From Lactuca virosa (Eukaryota > Streptophyta > Magnoliopsida > Asterales > Asteraceae), in NCBI GenBank assembly GCA_928212115.1, contig CAKMRJ010005634.1:117261605-117325604 (forward strand): 64,000 bases of DNA, read 5' to 3'. A model generated the notes under the pieces. It saw only the letters and a list, made by a program, of their open reading frames with translations. It was not told where the DNA came from and did no database searches. Positions 23,515 to 35,197 of this stretch are shown piece by piece. Every line of letters begins with the position of its first letter. The stretch's first letter is position 1. Both the position numbers and the translations under genes were made by a program.

Positions 23515-25618
23515 TTTCATAACTCATTTCCATATTTTCATGAACATTGCTTTAGTTTTTGGCTTTCTTTGTTGTATCTCTAAGTAGTCTTTGTTTTACA
23601 ACACTACAAAATAATTCTTTATTTAATTTTATTGCTTTCAAAAATCAAAACTACAAAAATAAAAGTATTTTATCATTTCTAGTTATGCTAAAGTAAACAA
23701 TCTTTATCAAAGGAGTATACATTACATGCTTTTATTATTCTAATATCTATGCAACATGTCCTCTTCTTCTCAAGCACTTGTCCAAGAACGTGCCACCCTC
23801 TCAATACAAAGCCATCTCTACAGTAGTTTCATCAACGATACTTCATCTAATGCAATGAGGGTGATGTGAAGGCAAAGTGTCCAACATGCTTCATTCTTTG
23901 AACAATATATCCTCTTCATCACCCCCTATCATGGATATAAGCATTCATTATTAATACAATGATTCTTACATTCCATCTACTGGCTCATAATCCGTTAAAA
24001 CCTCAAGTATATTCATGTTGATTACATTAACTCGAGGGTTACAAAGATTTGAGCCACTTAACTTGTTGGTTACAAAGACTGAGTATTGTTGGATCTTATA
24101 TGAGTGTGATGAATTTGAAGTTTGGAATCTATCATATATATATTTCTACTTCAAGGAATAAGATCATTTCTCTTCTTGTGTTTTGATCTATATTTTGATA
24201 TATTTGCTTTGTGTTTTTTACTCTCTTTATAGACAGTGGTTGAGTGGTAGATATCTTGGAAGGAAGAAAGTCATTAATGATCATTCAATTCAATGGATTT
24301 ATTAAATCTGGTCTTTATGAGTTTTCTGAAAAAGATGCATGTATCTCTCTCTTTGAATATTTCCTTGTTTAACAAATTCTTTTATGTTTCATTTTTTTAT
24401 TGTATTGTACCATATTAAAGGAATTAACGGTGAATCTTTGATTCTAGACTGAAACTTAACTCTATGATACCAGAAGATGAAACACTTCATGTTGATGAGC
24501 TAGACACTGTCTATGATTCACACTGATTTCACCGCAGTATGATTAAGACATCCATTCTCTCACTCTGAGTCTTCTAGTATAAGAACTTGACGATTCAATG
24601 TTCAATACAACACACTAATAAAAGTTCAAAATTTTGTGTCGGTGATTAGACTATGTACCGTAGTCTATCACACGTACCAACTCATTCTTGCCCTTAAATT
24701 CTTCTTAAAAGTTTTATGACTCAACGTTAAATACCAGACGCCGATGAGAACTTGAAAAATCTGTGTTGATGGTTAAGCTATGTACTGTAGTTTATCACAC
24801 ACACACCAATCCATTCTTGCCTTTAAATTATTCTTTAAAGTTTTATGATTCAGTGTCAAATACCAGACACCGGTGAACGCTTGAAAAATCAATGGCGGTG
24901 GGTATATCATGTACCATGATATATTACACGCACCTACCCATTTTCACTTTACAAAGCTTCTATCAAAGAATTTTATGATTCACTGTAAAATCCATACACT
25001 AATAAAAATTCGACACTCTATTCCGATGAGTACATTTCATACCAGAATGTATTACACACATCATCCCTTTCTTACCCAATTTTTCATCTAATAAAAGTGG
25101 TTAATGATTCAACGTTGAGACTTCACAACTCTATGTGAATGACCTACTAGTGCAACAACAAACTAGTGTGATACACTAATATCCCTACCATTGAAGAACA
25201 TATACACTATTGCTGACTCTTTCTTTGTTGATACTTCTCACCATAAATGTTGATAGTTGTACATTGCTAAAGCTAAAGGCTTTTAATTAAAGCTAGTCCT
25301 TGAAGTTTCCGCTGAATCCATAAGATAAGTTGTTGAAGAATATATTTTACTGAAGACCTCATTATCTGACACGAATGCATGATAAGTGTGTTCATTCACT
25401 GAAGACCTTGTTCTTAATGATTATTCTATCTTCAGTGATCTATCATATCAGGCTTCTACTAAGGGATAGATTTTGACCCTCAGGTGACGCCAAAAAGGGG
25501 GAGAAATATTGGATACAAAAATTCAAATAGATACAAAAATATCAGTCAAAAGATGTGTACTTCTAGGGGGATATCAGTCAAAAGAAGATGTTAAAGATTT
25601 TGAGTTTTGACATCATCG
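23515..25618 (+). mobile_element. Copia-C 3' non-coding region
   Basis: Two kilobases between pol and the 3' LTR. In SIRE-type copia elements this interval is long and may carry an envelope-like frame; no such frame is open here. It includes a 129-bp tandem repeat (24588-25115) and a purine tract GCCAAAAAGGGGGAGAAAT at about 25488, a second polypurine-like site well upstream of the LTR, as is usual for this lineage. Confidence 0.65.
24588..25115 (+). repeat. 129-bp tandem repeat, 4 diverged units
   Basis: The anchor TGATTCA or a close variant recurs at 24588, 24717, 24846, 24976 and 25105 (spacing 129-130 bp). Each unit also holds a TATGTACCGTAGTCTATCACAC-like segment. Units are strongly diverged, so the array is old. 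Confidence 0.8.
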
Positions 25619-25631
25619 GATTGGGGGATAT
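25619..25631 (+). other. Polypurine tract of copia-C
   Basis: GATTGGGGGATAT just before the LTR start TGTAAGGACAC at 25632; typical of SIRE-type copia 3' ends. Confidence 0.75.
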
Positions 25632-26058
25632 TGTAAGGACACTTAGAATCTGATAATGCAAAACCTTCACACTGACTCTCATCAGCACCAACGTCTCTCA
25701 CCAGCGCTAGCGTGAAGTCAAGTCTACAATATCGTGTCAGCATGTAACCTTCATAAATGTAATCTTTTGTGTATATAGATATATACGTAGTTAGTTAGCA
25801 GGAATGATATCTTAGGGATATCAGATATATTCTATTGTTTACGTAGCTTAGGTGATATATGTGGCTTGTAGGGATTCACATGTATTTACTTTTCTTTATA
25901 TACTAGGGTTCATATCATTAGTTGATTGTAACGTCCCAATTTTAAAGACCAAAAATTTCATTTTGAATAAGTAGTTTATAAAACCATTTACTAAAAAGCA
26001 ACATCAATATCATATCAACTCATAACCCATAAGTCAATTGTTATAAAAACATGTCATG

Positions 26059-26059
<1 letters not shown>

Positions 26060-26114
<55 letters not shown>
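26060..26114. repeat. (AAT)n microsatellite
   Basis: About 18 perfect AAT/TAA units inside the solo LTR. Confidence 0.98.
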
Positions 26115-26207
26115 TCAGAGTACAATCCCATGGATCTCAAATGCGGAATCATGTGTGTGCGATGCGCTGCTACCGTGCCGACTCCTTCCCCTTCGACGAA
26201 GAGGTAC

Positions 26208-26752
26208 CTGAAACCAAAACTGAAAACCGTAAGCACAAAGCTTAATGAGTTCCCTCATCATACCACATACCTAACAACATACATACTGCCGGGCAATTCT
26301 GGGGTGCCCGACCTACCCTGCCAGGCAGTTCTGGGGTGCCCAACCAACCCTGACAGGCAATTCTGGGGTGCCCGACCTACCCATGTCAAGCAGTTTTGGG
26401 GTGCTTGACCTACACATGTCAAGCAGTTCTGGGGTGCTTGACCTACCCTCCAGTTTATCCCAACTGGCTACGGGGACTATTTCACCCCTACTACTACCAC
26501 AAAATAACATACCATAACATACTGTCAGGTATATCTAGGGTGCCCGACCTACCCTTCGGTCCTAACGACCGAACTCGGGGACTATTCCCTCTACTGCTAC
26601 TATCACCTAACATCATATCAGGCTAGCACATAAAACACATCAAGTAGTAGCAAACCTAGATAATTATCACAAAGACAATCATCTAACATACAACTCCTAC
26701 TAGTGGGTCGGCATTGTAGCCGTAGACCCAACACTACTGGAAGGTAACTCAC
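26208..26752 (-). other. Putative LTR intron in the minus solo LTR
   Basis: Minus strand: donor CGAG|GTGAGTTACC at 26752, acceptor GGTTTCAG|GTACC at 26208, 545 nt. It encloses the 33-bp minisatellite. Both sites match the plant consensus and are conserved in related LTRs. Confidence 0.5.
26290..26445 (-). repeat. 33-bp minisatellite, about 5 units
   Basis: TTCTGGGGTGC or TTTTGGGGTGC recurs at 26297, 26329, 26361, 26394 and 26427 (32-33 bp spacing), alternating with GGCAGGGTAGGTCGGGC-like text on the minus strand. It lies within the putative LTR intron. Confidence 0.9.
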
Positions 26753-28312
26753 CTCGATATCGTGTAGTGTCAGCACAGTCCTCGGTATGAAAATCCACTA
26801 GTCTCAACTCCTCAATCCCTACACAACAACCTTTCTCGATTACTAATTCATACCCACAAACCTCCCTTACAAGGGCCAACTCAAGTCCAGGTCAAAGTCA
26901 AAGTCAAACCCCAGTCAAAGTCAACATCCAGTTGACTCGACTCGCCGAGTTGGTCCACCAACTCGTCGAGTCCCTATCCTTACAAAATGCTACAACCCCA
27001 ACTCTACTCGTCGAGTTTAGCAAGAACTCGACAAGTTCTCCTTCAACCATAACATCGGGACCATCTTCAACCGACTCGTCGAGTTCCTCCTTGAACTCGT
27101 CGAGTTCATCTTCATCTGTATGAATGTGTCCAGTCTATGACTCGCCGAGTTCTCCTTGAACTCGTCGAGTCCGTCTCCATGGGGTTGGGACATTGCCTTG
27201 AACTCGCCAAGTTTGTTCATCCACTCGTCGAGTTCCATGATTTCCAGGTCCCTAATGAGCCTAGACAAGTGGGTGTTCTTCTATCTTAGCATCTGGTCCA
27301 TCAACAGAAAGGGTTTGATGGGAAATACGACCCGACTCGCCGAGTCCCATGAATGAATCGCCGAGTCCCTCTTTGTCCAAAACTACACAGTCGATTTCAG
27401 CGGGTCTTAATGCATCCAAATCATAGATCTGACCTATTAGGGTCCCTTTTATATGTAAAGCTACAACCTTGATGTCCATGCATGGGGTTTTTGACTCAAA
27501 AGGCTATGAAATGGGGTTTATGTGGTGCATAGGCTTCCCATGGCCATAAAGTTGGCACCTTTATGCCATGGGAACCCTCAATGGTTCCAAATCTGGAGTG
27601 TAACTCCATGATATACACCCAATCCGAATATGGCCTTAGAAATGCCCAAAAATGATAAGATCTAAGCCCTAGAGAAGATCCATCAAATGAGAAGTCAAGG
27701 TTGAAGCTTTTTACCTTGAATGAGGTGGAAATGAAGCAAAACTTCTGGATCTACTAGCCCTCTCTTGATCTTCCGAACTTCCTTCTCTTCTTCAAACTTC
27801 AAACACACAAAAATGGCACCAAAAAGCTCAAGAACACTCAATAAATGGTTAGGGTTTCGAGTTAGGATCTTCTGGAAGTGAGAGGGACAATGGAGGCTGG
27901 TTTGGGACGAGTTCAGTTGTTTAAATAGGGTGCAAACCCTAAATATTAGGGTTTCATCCAGACAGCTTCTACTCGTCGAGTCGGTCCCCCGACTCGTTGA
28001 GTAGATCACTAAAACCCCTGTATAATGTCGAGTCTACTCGACGAGTTGGGTCTCCAACCCGCCGAGTCCTAGTGTAAAATACAAAATTACTTGAATTTAA
28101 ATATGTATCAGGAACCGAATGCTACATTGATCATTGAACCCTAGGGAGCTTTGTGCTCATTCTCTTTGTGAGAACCCTTTCTTAGTGAAAACTTTATGAT
28201 ATCTCTTTGTGTTCTTTCGATTTTCATACTTGTTAATCAATTAAGATCAATAAATCCATCACTTATAATGTTAATACTTTTAACAAACCAAGTGTCCTAT
28301 CAAACCCTTTCA

Positions 28313-28681
28313 GTAAATCTACTCGAAAATGTAAGAAGGTGGTGAGGGGGGCAAGCACTAAATGCTACTTAAGAGCCGACCTCATTCGGAAATAGAGAGA
28401 TCTCCTTAAACCTTCCTTTTTTAGCACTTGGAGTAGGTGAACCTAGTCGTGGTGAGACTGACAATTCTTTCAAACACGTGAGGATATAATGTTCGTAATT
28501 AATACATTCAATCAACAAGATCTAATTCCTTGAGTTTTAGTTAATTAATGAAACAATTAATTGATTAATTAAACCAATAAGCATAATTTTTTCCAACATT
28601 AGTAAAATTAACAATTTTTCATGCTGAACTAAATCGAGACAAATAATTTAAGTGGCAGTCAAGAAAAACAAGGCAACTATA

Positions 28682-28749
<68 letters not shown>

Positions 28750-29051
28750 GAAGTAATATATGAACAACATCACCACATCGTGGCAGACTAGCCACTGTGC
28801 CGTGATGAGACATAGAAACACGTTTTCTGATCAGACCTACCACGTCGTGGAGGAGGACCTACCACGCTGTGGTGATTAGAGAATATTCAAGAAAACACGA
28901 TTTTTCATATAGTTTAGTTTCTAAAACATTTAAAACTATTTAAAATTCAGAAACCAGATCAGATCTAAGCATGTAAACTCAATTAAACACACAAGAACGG
29001 AAAACCTAAATTACAATAGATGTGTACACACCAATAGATGTGTACACACCA
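28313..29051 (-). mobile_element. Copia-H internal remnant
   Basis: Sequence left of the copia-H LTR and primer site, hence internal to that minus-strand element. No coding trace is visible. It holds a (TA)n tract (28686-28745), a 19-bp tandem duplication (29014-29050) and four CCACG-N-CGTGG-type inverted repeats between 28770 and 28875. Its left border and the missing second LTR cannot be placed; part of 28313-28680 could be other DNA. Confidence 0.5.
28686..28745. repeat. (TA)n microsatellite
   Basis: About 60 bp of pure AT dinucleotide repeat. Confidence 0.97.
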
Positions 29052-29063
29052 TTCTGATATCAA
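29052..29063 (-). other. Primer-binding site of copia-H, diverged
   Basis: The minus strand reads TTGATATCAGAA next to the LTR end at 29064, a diverged form of the tRNA-iMet site TGGTATCAGAGC. Confidence 0.6.
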
Positions 29064-29795
29064 TGTTGGGTTATGGGGATACTTAGACAATATTAAAGAC
29101 ATCAGAAGAAACATATTTTAATATTCAGTAGGCCCCGAAAATAGATCTATGAACAACCAATCCATGGCAACTTAAGTATGCGAGAATACATACCTTTTAG
29201 TCGTCGAAACCTTCGTTGATCCTTGATTGATTGATGAGTGTTAAGAGTCCAACATAGAACTCCTCTTTTGTAGTTGCACACAAGGCACTCAGAACAACAA
29301 CATCCGACAGTAGCCGATCAAGAACCAAAAAATTTGAAAGTGGTGGTGCAACGCCGCCACGTCATGCCAATGTAGCCACCACGACGTGGTGTCATGATTT
29401 TGGTGGTTACAAGAATAAAGAGTGGTAGTCGAAATTTTCTTAGGGTTTTAAGAAAACTCATCATCTAATTTCTTCCATAGACCTCTCTATTTATAGGGAA
29501 GGATATAAAACCCTAAAAGAGAATTATCTAGTTACCTTATAATTATCCATATAACTGGCAATTATCTGTCTGCTTAAATTATCTTGTTTAATCCGCCAGA
29601 ACATTCCAAAACTTCTAGATTTCATTAAATTAATTAAAGACAATTAATTAATTAACAAATCAAGTCCATATAAAATTCTCTTGTTATTTTTTGCTTATTT
29701 TTGTCCTTGCGAGTAACGTAAAAATACCCTACTATTAATAGTAATATTACCGATTGCTGTGACTGTGTTGTAACTGTGGATACCATTCTCCAACA
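29064..29795 (-). repeat. Copia-H 5' LTR, minus strand
   Basis: 732 bp bounded by TGTTGGGTTATG and TTCTCCAACA, a TGTTGG...CCAACA inverted pair. The minus strand has a TATAAATAG box at about 29489. Two CCACG-type inverted repeats lie at about 29358 and 29380. Only this LTR is visible, with its primer site on the left, so the element was truncated on its 3' side. Confidence 0.8.
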
Positions 29796-29933
29796 CACTC
29801 AACCTCTTATCCTCTTAAGAGGTTGGTGGTTTTTATGAGCAAAGTCAAAACCAAAGTATGTAGTTTACTCCATCATGTAACTAGAAGTTGGAGCCTAACT
29901 AAAGGACTTACTCTAAGTGTTCAATACGTTGCA

Positions 29934-29936
<3 letters not shown>

Positions 29937-30010
<74 letters not shown>
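29937..30010. repeat. (TA)n microsatellite upstream of the ANTH gene
   Basis: About 73 bp of pure TA repeat, some 900 bp before the ANTH gene start codon. Confidence 0.97.
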
Positions 30011-30013
<3 letters not shown>

Positions 30014-30907
30014 TCATATTCTCTTTTATTATTATTTCCTATAAATAATAATTCTCAATATGTTAGTAAATTTTATTTTCATAAAATAATGTTTTTTCCA
30101 ATTAAGTAAAAGTGTTGATATTTATTAATAATCAAAATTACTCTAATAAATAATCAATCAGTAGTAATTTGGTATAAGTTGTGACCCTATAAGATCATAT
30201 GTCATTAGCAATATCATTCTATAATTACTTTTGGGCATAAATATTCTTTAAGTAACTATAAGGGTTGGCCTGGAAGGTTGTGTAGGCAAACAAATAGGTT
30301 TGTAAAGCTTTCTTTGTGATTGTTGTCTGAAAAAACTCATCTTGAAGCAATTATAATAGATAATTACGGATAATCTGAAGTAAGTGGCTAACTACATGAC
30401 ATACCATTTATATATATTGGAAGAAAAATGTTGTTTTTTTGGGTCCGAAATTTGTGTCTGAAATGTGTGTTTGTGATTCCATAATGTCACATCTATGTAC
30501 GATGTCGACTACCATACTCCGAAATTGATTTTGTCAATCCGAAATGTACGTAGAAAAATTCTAGATTAGAAGCTCCAGAATGAATACTGCTCCTCCAGAA
30601 TGCTCTATTCCGGATATTGTGATCATTTTTCAAAAAAAAAAATTATAAATTGGTTGTTATTATTCGTTTATATGGTTAAATTACCCAATATCTCTATCTA
30701 TATACTAAATAAATTTAATTTCTCTCTCTAATGGGAAATTAGGGTAGAGAGATATTATTGTTGAACTCAAACCACAAAATAGGAAAAAACGACAAAAGTC
30801 AAAAACCCCTTTTCCACTATTCATCTTGTTCTTCAGATTTGAATTTCATGTCTAGAGATGAATATATTAATTACATAAATTTATGAAAGAGATTGCAGGC
30901 AAATTCA
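30011..30907 (+). promoter_or_regulatory. 5' flank and leader of the ANTH gene
   Basis: No gene or element recognised. TATA-like candidates are TATATACTAAATAAAT near 30700; a pyrimidine patch TTTCTCTCTCT follows at about 30719. A 12-codon upstream frame (ATG 30848, TGA 30884-30886) lies before the start codon. GATTGCAG at 30891-30898 resembles a 3' splice site, so a 5' untranslated intron ending there, with the small frame inside it, is possible. None of this is proved by sequence alone. Confidence 0.4.
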
Positions 30908-33900
30908 ATGGGTACATTCGGAAGCTTCAGAAAGGCTTATGGGGCGCTCAAAGACTCCACCACGGTTGGCCTTGCAAAGGTCAATAGCGAATTCAAGGTG
31001 TGTTCTAATTCCAGTTATTAATATAGTTTTTCATATAATAGTTATATTAGTTTTATTTTTCTTTGGGTAATTTTGATCGAAGGATTTGGACGTTGCCATT
31101 GTCAAAGCCACGAGTCATGTCGAATGTCCGCCAAAAGAACGCCACGTTAGAAGTGAGTTTAATATGTTATGATTACAATTTCAGTTCCAACATAAAAATA
31201 GACTGATCAGTGTATTTCAATTGAAAACTGAATGCCGTTAATTAGCTCAATTGTTAGAAATTTAATCGTGATCATAAGTAATTAAGAATTGCATTTGTAT
31301 TTATTATGAATCGACTTGTTACGGCTTTATATTTTCCAGATCTGATTCAAGTGTCATGTTTTATTTTTGATGCTAGAGATCTTTTCTGTTACATCAGTAG
31401 TTGTACCACGGGCAGATGTTGCATACTGCATTCACGCGCTGTATAGGAGATTATCGAGGACTAAAAATTGGATCGTAAAGTCTTCTTCTTCATTATCTTT
31501 GTGTTTGTATCTTTCGTAACGTAATACAAGTCAGATAAGATCTGACCAGTAAATTTGATCGGTTTTGAGGCTACAAAAGCGTCAATGTGGAATTCACTTA
31601 GCTAATATAACTACGCTACTAGAAAACGTGTCACTTATTCAGCTAAATGTTATGATGCAAAATAAAAAAGCAAAAACTTAACAAATTTAGTGACACTTGT
31701 CACTTGGCTACTATCAGGTTCTAAGTAACTTGTCACATTGGGCACAACTTGCTTCTAATGAAAAAGACATGCTAGCTAGCAACGTTTGTTCAATATGGAA
31801 TTTGGTATTATTCATATGTTTTCTCCTTGATAGTTTTGATTAATGCAGGTTGCCATAAAGACATTGATAGTGTTTCATAGGACATTAAGGGAAGGTGATC
31901 CTTCCTTTAGAGAAGAGTTACTTAATTATTCACACCCGGGACAAGTTTTCCTAGTGTCCAATTTCAAAGATGACTCGAGCCCTCTTGGTAAGAAAAAAAA
32001 AAACGCAAATGCTTCTTTAAGAACACAATACTACATGTTGACAAATTTCTTGTTTTTTAACTCATAATCTTGTTGGATAAAGCTTGGGATTGCTCAGCAT
32101 GGGTTCGAACGTATGGAATGTTTATTGAGGAACGGCTAGAATGTTTTAGAGTGTTAAAATATGATATCGAGTCCGAGCGATTGACTAAATATGGAATAGA
32201 GGTGTGTCGTGATTCCTAATTTTATTTTATTACTTATGTATATAAACCAAATTACCAAGAAGTTCACCTCTTGCACCTAACATATTTTGTCTCAAAGCAT
32301 TGTTGCTAAGGACTAGCGACAATTTTGTGTTGCCAAAAGTTATAACTATGATGTTTGGGCATAAATTATCACTTTTTGCAAAAAGAAAAATGCTTTGTCT
32401 AAGTTTAATCGACTAAAGTTTCGTGAAGACGTATAGTAGAAGACGAGCGATGAGTGGTGATGAGCTACTAGAGCAACTTTCTGCAATGCAACAATTATTG
32501 TATCGTCTTATTGGATGTCAGGTAAACATACATCTGGTTTTGCATATTTTGCTTTCTTGAATGGAAATATACAAAGCAAATGAATGATTTTTGTAGCCCG
32601 AAGGAGCGGCTTACCGCAACTATCTTGTGCAATTTGCATTGGCTTTAGTTGTGAAAGAAAGCTTCAAGATCTATTGTGCTATCAATGATGGGATCATACA
32701 TCTTGTCGATATGGTATTGTCATTAGTTTTTTGGAAACTTCATGACTATATTCGATCAAAGTCGAGTCTTTTTTGATAATCCAAGAGCTAAACACCATCA
32801 AAATTTTCTAGTTCTTCGACATGCCTAAACACGATGCTATAAAAGCTTTGAATATATACAAAAAAGCGGGGAAACAGGTATTAATACATTGTTTCTTTCT
32901 TTCCTATTTCTCGATATACCACAAAATTGATATATATTATTACATCATTTTCATTTCATTAGGCCGAATACCTTGCTGAGCTCTATGACTTTTGCCGACA
33001 CTTAGATATTGCAAGGAATTTTCAGTTTCCAACATTGAAACAGGTATATGACTTGGTGCAGCTAATAATAGGTTATGTACTTTTTTTTCTTTAATGCATT
33101 GTGAAATGATTTTTTATTACTTTTAGCCACCACCTTCGTTTCTTACGACAATGGAGGAATATATAAGGGAAGCTCCTTCAATAGGTTTGCTTTCGATTGA
33201 GAGACTGGTAACTTTCCTTCTTAACTAAAACATGTAGCACTTGAAACCGATTTTATCGACTGGAATGTTTAATTTGAAATGGAATTAGGAATACGAGGAT
33301 ACCGAAGAAGAGGAGGAACGAACTGAAGAAACTGACTCTCAAGAAAACGAGAATAACGATGAACAAGTTGAAGAAAAAGAAGCATTGCTAGTTGATGATT
33401 TACTAGTAAGTTACGTTTTGTTACTAGCACTGATCGTCTTCTACCCAACTAGGTTTCTAACACGTGTGTGCAATTTTTGATAATTCTATGTGTAGGGATT
33501 GCATGAAATTAACCCAAATGCTAAGGAATTAGAGGAAAGCAATGCAATGGCCCTTGCCATTGTTGAAAATGGTATGAGATCCTTTATGTATAATTGTTCA
33601 TCTAATTTAAATATATATATTTTTTTTGAAAGAAATCAGACGATATAACTGAACCCCTTCGCAGGACATGATCATCAATCCTCGTCCATGGACTGGAGTG
33701 AGATCCAAAAGGCACCAGGATGGGAGCTTGCACTAGTCGACTGTAACATCAACATTAGTGTCAACACTTCACAGGCTAGATTGGTCAGTTTTCATCTCAT
33801 TCTTTAAATAAAGAAGACTTTTTTGGGACCTCAAAAGGTTCTGGACAAGATGTTAGACTGCATAACTTTTCTTGGTTGTTTTTTTTATTAAAACGAGGAG

Positions 33901-34513
33901 GACACTCATGTCTTTTTCAGTAACAAGATATCGAGATCTCTATCTGTGATCTAGATTTTGGGTGGGGCACAAAATTGCACTTTTTGTCTCACTGATAAAT
34001 GCACTTAAACGCTAAACGAGTACAAATTAAGTGCTTTTTCATATACAGCTAACAAATGGACCTAACTGGATCTCAACAAAAATTACTAAAAATCTACTTA
34101 TACCATTGAGCCACTTTCTGTGTTTTGAATACGTATTTTAGGGTGGCGGAATCGACAAGTTCTTACTAGACAGTTTATATGAGGATAATGCTGCCAGAAA
34201 ACAAATACAACTCCAAAATGCTGGATATAACACAAGCTACGGATACAATATGCAATATAATCCTTTTGATCAAAAACCATTAGCACAAGATCCATTCATG
34301 ATGATGAACCAACAACAACAACCATATAGTAACCAATATCTGCAATTGTATCAACAACCACAACTCTATCCACAATCACAACCATATCAGCAACAGAATA
34401 TGTTAGTACCATACAATAACGGGCATGCTAGGAGTACTTCAAATCCATTTGGAGACCTTTATGAGTATCCTCAAAGTATTACACCGTCACATGGGAATCA
34501 TGGGTTACTCTAG
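30908..34513 (+). CDS. ANTH-domain clathrin assembly protein (AP180/PICALM type), 14 exons
   Basis: Clathrin adaptor acting at membranes in coated-vesicle formation; the ANTH domain binds PI(4,5)P2. Exons I read: 30908-30997, 31083-31152, 31377-31474, 31849-31987, 32083-32201, 32429-32521, 32597-32713, 32812-32877, 32963-33043, 33127-33207, 33289-33405, 33496-33571, 33665-33783, 34142-34513. All introns are GT-AG and the total is 1638 nt (545 residues plus stop). The N-terminus MGTFGSFRKAYGALKDS and the lipid-binding run KATSHVECPPKERH are intact. The ANTH fold runs to about residue 318 (FLTTMEEYIREAP), then an acidic linker and a GWELALVD block. The Gln-rich tail has two NPF motifs and one DPF, known adaptor-binding peptides. 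It is closest, from memory, to Arabidopsis At5g35200 (PICALM3). The start of exon 6 is the least certain boundary. Confidence 0.95.
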
Positions 34514-35197
34514 AGCAAACTTTTTGTTAGGTTTTTAGAAATACAGGAAAATCAAATCATATTCAGAGGGTAACATTTTAATTTGTCGCCATTTTGTTGA
34601 TACCTTCCCCTGTGATTCGGTGGAGGAGCTGATTATGGGGTTTGAAGTTTGAACCAATAACTCCTAGGTTATCAGGAAGTCATAATCATTTGGATAAGAG
34701 TATAAGACTAGCTTGATATTCGTTGTTCCTTTTTTAAATATCTTTTATATGTATCACTAGGTGGTAATCTGATCTAGGTCCTTAAAGTGTTATGGATTGC
34801 ATTTCATTGTCTCGTGTTACATCAGTTTTGGCTATAAAATAAGTGTCTTACAACTCATGCTTTGATTTGAAGTGTTATAAATGATATCATGAGATGACTT
34901 CTCAAAGTGTTATGAGTTGTTGTCATGGCATAATCAGAAAGTCTGAAAGACAAGTAGTGTGTGACATCTAGTCTGGAATGTTTTCGGGTGTATCCGGTCA
35001 CCAGATTTTCGAATCGTCAAAATCTTGATTGTTCAGCGCTATATGAGCAGAAAAGTCATCATAATTCACCACAATAAAACAAAATTTCACACGGAACTAT
35101 CAATCGATGATCCATGTGTGCAACAATTTAACAACAATTAAATAATCATGGTATTGTATTGTTGCTAAAAGCAACAGAATTATCCCCGAAAACTTCC
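34514..35197 (+). other. 3' flank of the ANTH gene
   Basis: AT-rich sequence after the stop codon TAG at 34511-34513. It should contain the 3' untranslated region, but I see no strong AATAAA signal and cannot place a poly(A) site. No other gene or repeat recognised. Confidence 0.4.

Larger units (their letters stand above)
25927..28126 (-). mobile_element. Solo gypsy LTR, minus strand, TSD TTGAT
   Basis: 2.2 kb flanked by TTGAT at 25922-25926 and 28127-28131; no internal region, so it is a solo LTR left by LTR-LTR recombination. On the minus strand it starts TGTAGCATTC (expected TGTAAC) and ends GGGACGTTACA. It is homologous to the plus-strand LTR at 44896. It carries TATTTAAA (minus; plus 27920-27927), about 16 ACTCG-N-CGAGT-type motifs (26940-28066), an (AAT)n tract, a 33-bp minisatellite and donor/acceptor-like sites. 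Confidence 0.93.
25632..28312 (+). repeat. Copia-C 3' LTR, split by a solo gypsy LTR
   Basis: It starts TGTAAGGACAC and probably ends AAACCCTTTCA at 28312. Without the inserted solo LTR (25927-28126) and one target copy it is about 476 bp. A TATA-like CTTTATATACTAG lies at about 25903, some 20 bp before the insertion. No 5' LTR is visible because the element is truncated at its left end by copia-B. Confidence 0.7.

Noticed and set aside
25922..28131. Minus solo LTR as part of a full element
   Set aside because: Matching TTGAT on both sides and the absence of primer site, polypurine tract or internal sequence show a solo LTR.
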